Of a DNA stretch of 38,445 nt, positions 33,233 through 38,445 are shown piece by piece (position 1 is the stretch's first letter; every line of letters starts with the position of its first letter). The DNA is from Burkholderiaceae bacterium (lineage in GTDB: Bacteria; Pseudomonadota; Gammaproteobacteria; Burkholderiales; Burkholderiaceae_C), in assembly GCA_023954095.1 (NCBI GenBank), contig JAMLIQ010000023.1, forward strand, positions 1 through 38,445. Direction: 5' to 3'. The notes beneath the pieces are model-generated. The model made no database searches. It saw only the letters and a list, made by a program, of their open reading frames with translations, and was not told the DNA's origin. A program made the translations under genes and the position numbers.

Positions 33233-34363
33233 GGTGCCTGGTGCCGGCACCACGGCGAGGGCTGCGTTTGCTGCCGCAGCAGGCGCCTGGAAGGCGCTGA
33301 CCTGGTTGCGCCCCAGGTGCTTGGCGCGGTAGAGGGCGGCATCGGCGTCGTTGATCCAGTCGCGCAGCTGGCGTTGGTGGGGCTGGGTCTCGGCCAGGCC
33401 GATGCTGCTGGTCAGGCGCAGGCCGGGCAGCTCGCGCAGGCGCACGGTGGCAATCTGTTCGCGGATACGCTCGGCCATGGCCTGTGCCGTGGCGGTGCGG
33501 GCGTTGCTGCAGACCACCACGAATTCATCGCCGCCGTAGCGCCCGGCGTGGTCCTGGGCGCGCACGCAGTCGCGGATCACGCGGCCCACGGCCCGGATCG
33601 CCTCGTCGCCCACGGTATGGCCGTGCAGGTCGTTGATGGGCTTGAAACGGTCGATGTCGATCATCAGCAGGCAGGCCGGTTCGGCGTGGGTATGGAAACG
33701 CTCCAGGCTGGCGCTGGCCTGTTCCTGCCAGTGGCTGCGCGCGGCCAGGCCGGTCTGGGCGTCGGTGCGGCGCAGTTCATCGAGCTGGCGGTTCTGCCGC
33801 GCCACGGTGCGGATCAGCCGGTAGCTGGCGATGCTGACCGCCATGGTGTGCACAACGATGATGGGCAGCGTGAAGATCACCACCATGAGGCCGCTTTCCA
33901 GGCGCGGCTCGGGCCGCACCAGCAGTGTGGCCAGCAGCCCGGCGCCCAGCATGCCCGGCAGCGAATACAGCCACAGGCGCTTGATGCCGCTGCTGAACTT
34001 GTCGTAGGTGGTGACGGCGATCAGCACCACGCTGGGCAGCAGGTTGAACTGCATCAGCGGCACCCACAGGCCCACCAGGGCCGAATCGATCAGCAGGTTG
34101 CGGATTTCGGCGCGGAACGGGTCGGCACTGTAGCGGGCCAGCAGATAGGCGATGTGCGGCCAGAGCACAAAAGACGCCACCGCCAGCCAGCCGTATTGCG
34201 TCAGCATGTCGTGCTGGTGCAGTACGCTCGCGATCAGCAAGCCGCCCAGCCCCATGCCCAGAATACGCAGCGGATAAATGCGGCGGAAGACGCGGCGGCG
34301 CGAAGCAGGGCCGCTGTCGCCATGGTGGGGCGGCGGGTGCTGGGTATCGGGTGCGGCGGGCAT
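33230..34363 (-). CDS. MASE2-GGDEF diguanylate cyclase
   Basis: The 377-residue membrane cyclic-di-GMP synthase carries an N-terminal MASE2 sensor (about residues 25-195, several helices, opening with RIYPLRILGMGLGGLLIASV as in AdrA/DgcC-type proteins), a short helix, then the GGDEF domain. The catalytic GGDEF is at 277-281 and the RAQD inhibitory site at 268-271, exactly five residues upstream. Both are intact. It may respond to membrane or envelope state, and in enterobacteria such enzymes drive exopolysaccharide synthesis. It starts 65 bp downstream of the cbpM stop on the same strand. A palindromic repeat lies at its 3' end. Confidence 0.9.
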   Translation of the reverse strand: MPAAPDTQHPPPHHGDSGPASRRRVFRRIYPLRILGMGLGGLLIASVLHQHDMLTQYGWLAVASFVLWPHIAYLLARYSADPFRAEIRNLLIDSALVGLWVPLMQFNLLPSVVLIAVTTYDKFSSGIKRLWLYSLPGMLGAGLLATLLVRPEPRLESGLMVVIFTLPIIVVHTMAVSIASYRLIRTVARQNRQLDELRRTDAQTGLAARSHWQEQASASLERFHTHAEPACLLMIDIDRFKPINDLHGHTVGDEAIRAVGRVIRDCVRAQDHAGRYGGDEFVVVCSNARTATAQAMAERIREQIATVRLRELPGLRLTSSIGLAETQPHQRQLRDWINDADAALYRAKHLGRNQVSAFQAPAAAANAALAVVPAPGT

Positions 34364-34428
34364 GGCGTGCGGGACGGGTGTTTCCTGGCAAATGGCGCAA
34401 GGCTAACAGACGGGGCGCCGAGACCGGT

Positions 34429-34788
34429 TTACCGCCCTCCGCGCGCCGTGGCGGCGCCTTCTTCCAGGTGGCGCAGACGGCGCCGCAGCTGTGCCACTTC
34501 TTCCATCAGGTCGGTGGTCATGGCGGCCAGATAGGGGTCTGCGCCAAATGCGGCTTCCAGCTGGGCAATGCGCCGTGCCCGCACCAGGGTGGCGCTGCTG
34601 AAGCGCCAGGTGACGAATCCGGTGGCCGCCGGGCTGCCGGGTGGAGTGATCTCCAGCACACCGGCCTCGACGCGCTCGCTCACCCATTCCGGGGCGCGGC
34701 AGCAGGCGCGGGCCAGTTCTTCCAGCGTGAGTGTGGCGTCGTCCAGCAGTTCGCCCAGTTGCGCCGGGGTGTGGAATGCATGCGGCAT
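34429..34788 (-). CDS. cbpM: Chaperone modulator CbpM
   Basis: The 119-residue MerR-HTH-like small protein binds the J-domain of CbpA and inhibits it. An N-terminal winged-helix-like region (about residues 18-70, with LEELARACCRAPEWVSERV and WRFSSATLVRARRIAQLE) and a C-terminal coiled coil (DLMEEVAQLRRRLRHLEE) match the family. The start is only 2 bp after the cbpA stop, with AGGAGCC in the cbpA 3' end as ribosome-binding site, so the pair is one operon. Function is assigned from this context and from family knowledge. Confidence 0.88.
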   Translation of the reverse strand: MPHAFHTPAQLGELLDDATLTLEELARACCRAPEWVSERVEAGVLEITPPGSPAATGFVTWRFSSATLVRARRIAQLEAAFGADPYLAAMTTDLMEEVAQLRRRLRHLEEGAATARGGR

Positions 34789-34790
34789 GG

Positions 34791-35774
34791 TCAGGCTCCT
34801 TGCGCGGCTTGTGCCTGGCGTGGATTGAAATGGGGAAAAGCCTTGCCCAGGGCGGCCCAGGCGGCGCGTGCGGTGTCGGTGTCGGCCGGGGGCAGGGCGA
34901 TGCCCAGCTCCAGGTACAGGTCGCCCGGCGTGCTGCTGGGGATGCCCCGGCCCTTGAGGCGCAGCTTGCGCCCGGCGTGGGAGCCTGCGGGGACGGTCAC
35001 TTCCAGGCTGCCCGCCGGTGTCTGCACCTCAACGCTGGCGCCCAGTGCGGCCTCCCAGGGGGCGAGCAGCAAGGGCTGGTAGACGTCGCGGCCCTCGGCA
35101 CGCCAGCGCGGGTCGGGGCGGAACAGTACCTCCAGGAACAGGTCGCCCGCCGGGGCGCCGCCCAGCCCCGGGTTGCCCTGGCCCGCCAGGCGGATCAGCT
35201 GGCCTTCGCGCATGCCCTTGGGAATCTTCACTTCCAGGCTGCGCTGCTCGGGCACCACATGGCCGCCAGCGTCCAGGTGCGCCGTGCGCAGGTGGAGGGT
35301 GCGCATGCCGCCGTGGTAGGCATCCGCCATGTCCAGTTCGATGCGGGCGTGCTGGTCCGCCCCGCGCTGTGCGCCACCGGCCGGGGCCCCCTGCCTGCGC
35401 TGCGCCCGTGCGGCCTGGCCAAAGAGCTGCTCGAAGAAGTCGCTGTACTGGCCATGGTCTGTGCCTTCGTACGAACTGCCTGCGTCCGAAAAGGCGAACC
35501 CGGCATCCCAATGGGGCGGCGGACGGAAGTCGCCGCCGCTGCGCGCGCCCTGGGCGGCGGCCTGCGCTCCCAGCGCGTCGTAGGCGGCGCGCTTCTCGGG
35601 GTCCGACAGCACGGTATAGGCCTCGTTGACCTGCGCCATGCGCTGCTCGGCATCGGGCTCCTTGCTGACATCGGGGTGGTACTGGCGCGCCAGCTTGCGA
35701 AACGCCTTCTTGATTTCGTCGGCCGTAGCGCCTGTGGCCACGCCGAGTATCTGGTAGTAATCCTTGAATTCCAT
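34791..35774 (-). CDS. cbpA: Curved DNA-binding protein CbpA, DnaJ-class co-chaperone
   Basis: The 327-residue J-domain protein stimulates DnaK ATPase and can bind curved DNA. The J-domain (about 1-70) carries the essential HPD in RQYHPDVSK; a Gly/Ala/Gln-rich linker (about 70-130) follows, with two DnaJ C-terminal substrate-binding beta domains (IPKGMREGQLIRLAGQG, then VPAGSHAGRKLRLKGRGIP). No zinc-finger Cys repeats are present, which separates CbpA from DnaJ itself. The ATG at 35774 is the conserved MEFKDYYQILGV start. It is the first gene of cbpA-cbpM. Confidence 0.95.
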   Translation of the reverse strand: MEFKDYYQILGVATGATADEIKKAFRKLARQYHPDVSKEPDAEQRMAQVNEAYTVLSDPEKRAAYDALGAQAAAQGARSGGDFRPPPHWDAGFAFSDAGSSYEGTDHGQYSDFFEQLFGQAARAQRRQGAPAGGAQRGADQHARIELDMADAYHGGMRTLHLRTAHLDAGGHVVPEQRSLEVKIPKGMREGQLIRLAGQGNPGLGGAPAGDLFLEVLFRPDPRWRAEGRDVYQPLLLAPWEAALGASVEVQTPAGSLEVTVPAGSHAGRKLRLKGRGIPSSTPGDLYLELGIALPPADTDTARAAWAALGKAFPHFNPRQAQAAQGA

Positions 35775-35839
35775 GGATGGGCCTCCGGGCGGCTACTCTA
35801 CGCCTGCCGCCTGACAGCGGGCAACAGAGGTTGAGGCGC

Positions 35840-35906
35840 GCTATGAAAAAAGTAGCTTATTACGCTTGTCAAATGGGCGTTACAGGCACTTTTGTTGTGA
35901 ATTTTG
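35840..35906 (+). repeat. Dispersed palindromic element, copy 7 (Lrp 3' end)
   Basis: The core at 35855-35887 has arm GCTTATTACGCTT, loop GTCAAAT and arm GGGCGTTACAGGC, followed by ACTTTTGTTGTGAATTTT. The arms are partly degenerate. The second half forms the last dozen codons and the stop of the Lrp gene on the other strand. Confidence 0.65.
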
Positions 35907-36357
35907 CCCGGTGGGTCGCAAAGAAGGCGCGCACATTGCGCACATTGGCCGTACCCGTGAACAGCCGTTGCGACAGCGCCAGGTACCCTGGCATGTCGCG
36001 CGTGTGCGCCACCAGCACGAAATCGGGCCCGGGCGAGACGCGCCAGCATTGCTGCACACAGGGCTCCTGCACAGCCAGGGCCTCGAAGGCGTCGAGCTGC
36101 TCGGCGCCCTGGCGGTCGAGCGAAACCTCCACAATGCACGCCAACCCGTGGCCCTGCAGGGCGGCCAGCCGGTCGGGCTGCACGATGGCCACCTGCCGTT
36201 CGATCAGACCCGCGTCATGCAGGCGCTTGACGCGCCGCAGGCAGGTAGGGGGAGAAACGTTGACCTGCGCAGCCAACTGCTGGTTGCTTTGACCGGCATC
36301 GTGCTGGAGCAGATCCAGCAGTTGCAGGTCTGTTTTGTCTAGTGTAAATGATTCCAT
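35869..36357 (-). CDS. Lrp/AsnC family transcriptional regulator
   Basis: The 162-residue regulator is Lrp-like: N-terminal HTH (about residues 5-55, LDKTDLQLLDLLQHDAGQSN, recognition helix near SPPTCLRRVKRL) and C-terminal RAM domain (VEVSLDRQGAEQLDAF, then SPGPDFVLVAHT and NVRNVRAFFA). It lies divergent to glmS with palindromic sites between, so it may control glmS or only itself. The C-terminal tail after residue 150 (KFTTKVPVTPI) is encoded by a palindromic repeat overlapping the 3' end, suggesting the original stop was replaced. Confidence 0.9.
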   Translation of the reverse strand: MESFTLDKTDLQLLDLLQHDAGQSNQQLAAQVNVSPPTCLRRVKRLHDAGLIERQVAIVQPDRLAALQGHGLACIVEVSLDRQGAEQLDAFEALAVQEPCVQQCWRVSPGPDFVLVAHTRDMPGYLALSQRLFTGTANVRNVRAFFATHRAKFTTKVPVTPI

Positions 36358-36382
36358 TATTCAAGAATAAATGAAATTTAAG

Positions 36383-36430
36383 TTCATTGAATGGTTTTCA
36401 TGAAAAGTTATTTCATATTTTTCATGAATT
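36383..36430. promoter_or_regulatory. AT-rich palindromic operator array, Lrp / glmS
   Basis: Within the 136-bp AT-rich gap, TTTTCATGAAAA (36395-36406) is a perfect 12-bp palindrome, TTCATGAA (36421-36428) repeats its core 24 bp further on, and TTCATTGAA (36383-36391) is a related near-palindrome. Regular spacing of related palindromes suits cooperative Lrp-family binding. Confidence 0.6.
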
Positions 36431-36493
36431 CAATCACTTATTTTGAAATCATCGGCCTAGGATAGGGCGTTCATTCAGAGAGAGGGTCTTCCT

Positions 36494-38419
36494 ATGTGCG
36501 GCATCGTCGGCGCAGTTTCTACGCGCAACATCGTTCCCATCCTCGTGCAGGGCCTGCAGCGGCTGGAGTACCGGGGCTATGATTCCTGCGGTGTGGCCGT
36601 GCATGCGGCCGGCGGTGCGGGGCTGACGGCGGGCTTGCAGCGTGCCCGCAGCACCTCCCGCGTGGCCGAATTGCTGGAGCAGGTGCAGGCCGATCACATC
36701 GAAGGCTTCACTGGCATTGCCCACACCCGCTGGGCCACGCACGGCGCGCCGGCCGTGCGCAACGCCCATCCGCATTTCAGCCATGGCACGGGCGACAGCG
36801 CTGCCGGTACGGCCCGCGTGGCCCTGGTGCACAACGGCATCATCGAGAACTACGAAGAACTGCGCGCCCTGCTGCAGGGCCGGGGTTATGTGTTTGCCAG
36901 CCAGACCGATACCGAGGTGATTGCCCACCTGGTCGACAGCCACTACAACGGTGACCTGTTCGACGCCGTGCAGGCCGCGGTGGCCGAGCTGCACGGCGCC
37001 TACGCCATTGCCGTCATGCACAAGGACGAGCCGCAGCGCGTGGTGGGCGCCCGCGCCGGTTCACCGCTGATTCTGGGCGTGGGGCAGGGCGCTACCGCAG
37101 GGGCGTCGGTGCCCACAGAGCATTTCCTGGCCAGCGACGCCATGGCACTGGCCGGTGTCACAGACCAGATCGTCTACCTGGAAGAAGGCGACCTGGTCGA
37201 CCTGCAGCCCGGCCGCTACTGGATCGTCGGCAAAGACCGCGAACCCCTGGCGCCTGCGCAACGCCCGGTACGCACCGTGCAGGCGCACAGCGGCGCAGTG
37301 GAGCTGGGCCCCTACCGGCACTACATGCAAAAGGAAATTTTTGAGCAGCCGCGCGCCATTGCCGACACCCTGGAAGGCGTGGAAGGCATCGTGCCCGAAC
37401 TGTTTGACGGCGCCGCGCAGCAGGGCGTGCCGGGCGCGGCCGCCTGGCGCGTGTTCAAGGAAATCGACCGCGTCCTCATTCTGGCCTGCGGCACCAGCTA
37501 CTACAGCGGCTGCGCGGCCAAATACTGGCTCGAAGAGCTGGCGGGCATCCCCACCCAGGTGGAAGTGGCCAGCGAGTACCGCTACCGCACCAGCGTGCCC
37601 GATCCGCGCCAGCTCATCGTCACCATCAGCCAGAGCGGCGAAACCGCCGACACCCTGGCCGCGCTGCGCCACGCGCAAAGCCTGGGCATGGAGCACACGC
37701 TCACCATCTGCAACGTGGCCACCAGCGCCATGGTGCGCGAATGCAAGCTCGCCTACATCACCCGTGCGGGGGTCGAGATCGGCGTGGCCAGCACCAAGGC
37801 CTTCACCACGCAGCTGGCGGGCCTGTTCCTGCTGACGCTGGCGCTGGCGCAGTCCAAAGGCCGCCTCACCGCAGAGCAGGAGGCCGCGCACCTCAAAGCC
37901 ATGCGCCACCTGCCCGTGGCATTGCAGGCCGTGCTGGCACTCGAACCGCAGCTCATCGCCTGGGCCGAGGATTTTGCCCGCATGGAAAACGCCCTGTTCC
38001 TGGGCCGGGGCCTGCACTACCCCATTGCCATGGAAGGGGCGCTCAAGCTCAAGGAAATCAGCTACATCCACGCCGAGGCCTACCCCGCCGGGGAACTCAA
38101 GCATGGCCCGCTGGCCCTGGTGACCAGCGCCATGCCCGTCGTTACCGTGGCGCCCAACGATGCCCTGCTGGAGAAGCTCAAGAGCAACATGCAGGAAGTG
38201 CGTGCGCGCGGCGGCGTGCTGTATGTGCTGGCCGACGCCGACACCCGCATCGAGAGCGGCGAAGGCCTGCACGTCATCCGCATGCCCGAACACTATGGGC
38301 CCCTCAGTCCGTTATTGCATGTGGTGCCGCTGCAGCTGCTGGCCTACCACACGGCCTGTGCCCGGGGGACCGACGTGGACAAGCCGCGCAATCTGGCCAA
38401 GAGCGTGACGGTCGAATAG
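36494..38419 (+). CDS. glmS: Glutamine-fructose-6-phosphate aminotransferase (isomerizing)
   Basis: The 641-residue enzyme makes glucosamine-6-phosphate from fructose-6-phosphate and glutamine, the first committed step to UDP-GlcNAc, completed by the GlmU encoded 4 kb upstream. The N-terminal nucleophile Cys2 is exposed in MCGIVGAVS, followed by [25 protein letters not shown] and HNGIIENY of the glutaminase domain. Two SIS sugar-isomerase domains follow ([23 protein letters not shown], and the C-terminal [14 protein letters not shown]), ending in the canonical [13 protein letters not shown]. Length is slightly above E. coli's 609. The ATG has GAGAGAGGG upstream. No glmS ribozyme is seen in the 136-bp leader region. 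Confidence 0.97.
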   Translation: MCGIVGAVSTRNIVPILVQGLQRLEYRGYDSCGVAVHAAGGAGLTAGLQRARSTSRVAELLEQVQADHIEGFTGIAHTRWATHGAPAVRNAHPHFSHGTGDSAAGTARVALVHNGIIENYEELRALLQGRGYVFASQTDTEVIAHLVDSHYNGDLFDAVQAAVAELHGAYAIAVMHKDEPQRVVGARAGSPLILGVGQGATAGASVPTEHFLASDAMALAGVTDQIVYLEEGDLVDLQPGRYWIVGKDREPLAPAQRPVRTVQAHSGAVELGPYRHYMQKEIFEQPRAIADTLEGVEGIVPELFDGAAQQGVPGAAAWRVFKEIDRVLILACGTSYYSGCAAKYWLEELAGIPTQVEVASEYRYRTSVPDPRQLIVTISQSGETADTLAALRHAQSLGMEHTLTICNVATSAMVRECKLAYITRAGVEIGVASTKAFTTQLAGLFLLTLALAQSKGRLTAEQEAAHLKAMRHLPVALQAVLALEPQLIAWAEDFARMENALFLGRGLHYPIAMEGALKLKEISYIHAEAYPAGELKHGPLALVTSAMPVVTVAPNDALLEKLKSNMQEVRARGGVLYVLADADTRIESGEGLHVIRMPEHYGPLSPLLHVVPLQLLAYHTACARGTDVDKPRNLAKSVTVE

Positions 38420-38445
38420 TGGGCGGCCCTGTCAGTCCAGTTCTT

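Noticed and set aside
36358-36493. glmS ribozyme upstream of glmS
   Set aside because: The gap is short and AT-rich with operator-like palindromes and lacks the ribozyme core; glmS ribozymes are essentially a Gram-positive feature.
1-38445. CRISPR array, tRNA or rRNA genes, prophage or complete insertion sequence
   Set aside because: No regularly spaced direct repeats, no cloverleaf-like sequence, and no transposase, integrase or phage structural gene could be recognised by eye. A tRNAscan or ISfinder search would settle this.

Overview
The window reads as a GC-rich chromosomal segment from a beta-proteobacterium of the order Burkholderiales, most likely family Comamonadaceae (Acidovorax-like). 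This is inferred from protein character, from an SAH riboswitch ahead of ahcY, from an rplM-rpsI-(membrane protein)-bactofilin-erpA order, and from a dispersed 33-bp palindromic repeat. The assignment is from memory, not from a search. Genes are densely packed. I see no rRNA, tRNA, CRISPR array, prophage or intact insertion sequence.

Layout. 1-396 is a long imperfect inverted repeat with no credible gene. 397-3204 holds a CtlX-type amidinohydrolase divergent from an Lrp/AsnC regulator, then a membrane diguanylate cyclase. 3224-5690 (minus) is prfC followed by a HAD-IIB phosphatase. An MFS exporter (5836-7053) precedes an SAH riboswitch and a methyl-cycle cluster, ahcY - tlyA-like methyltransferase - metF (7242-10589). 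Next come a secreted DUF4124-like protein, rlmJ (minus), and a membrane-anchored Ser/Thr kinase.

14322-22351 is the most coherent accessory block: a LysR regulator, a DadA-like D-amino-acid dehydrogenase (minus), a class-III aminotransferase, a TAXI-type TRAP binding protein, a fused TRAP permease and an Asp/Glu-racemase-family enzyme. It looks like one uptake-and-catabolism module for an unidentified amino acid or amino-acid-like compound. A strong terminator separates the binding protein from the permease.

22574-25173 is housekeeping: rplM-rpsI with a long hairpin-bearing leader and a strong terminator, a DUF6776-like membrane protein, a bactofilin and erpA. 25212-29176 carries anmK and an M23 peptidase (minus), then tyrS (plus). 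29225-38419 carries a LysR/DUF2917 divergent pair, glmU with an overlapping orphan histidine kinase, a MASE2 diguanylate cyclase, cbpA-cbpM, and an Lrp regulator divergent from glmS. Cell-envelope precursor metabolism recurs here (glmU, glmS, anmK, M23 peptidase, bactofilin).

The most unusual structural signal is a family of seven short palindromes, each with a 13-bp arm, 7-nt loop and 13-bp arm plus a T-rich tail. All lie in the same orientation. Two are purely intergenic, two supply the 3' ends of regulator genes, and three lie in frame inside conserved genes (the HAD phosphatase, anmK and glmU), where they appear to be translated as part of the protein.
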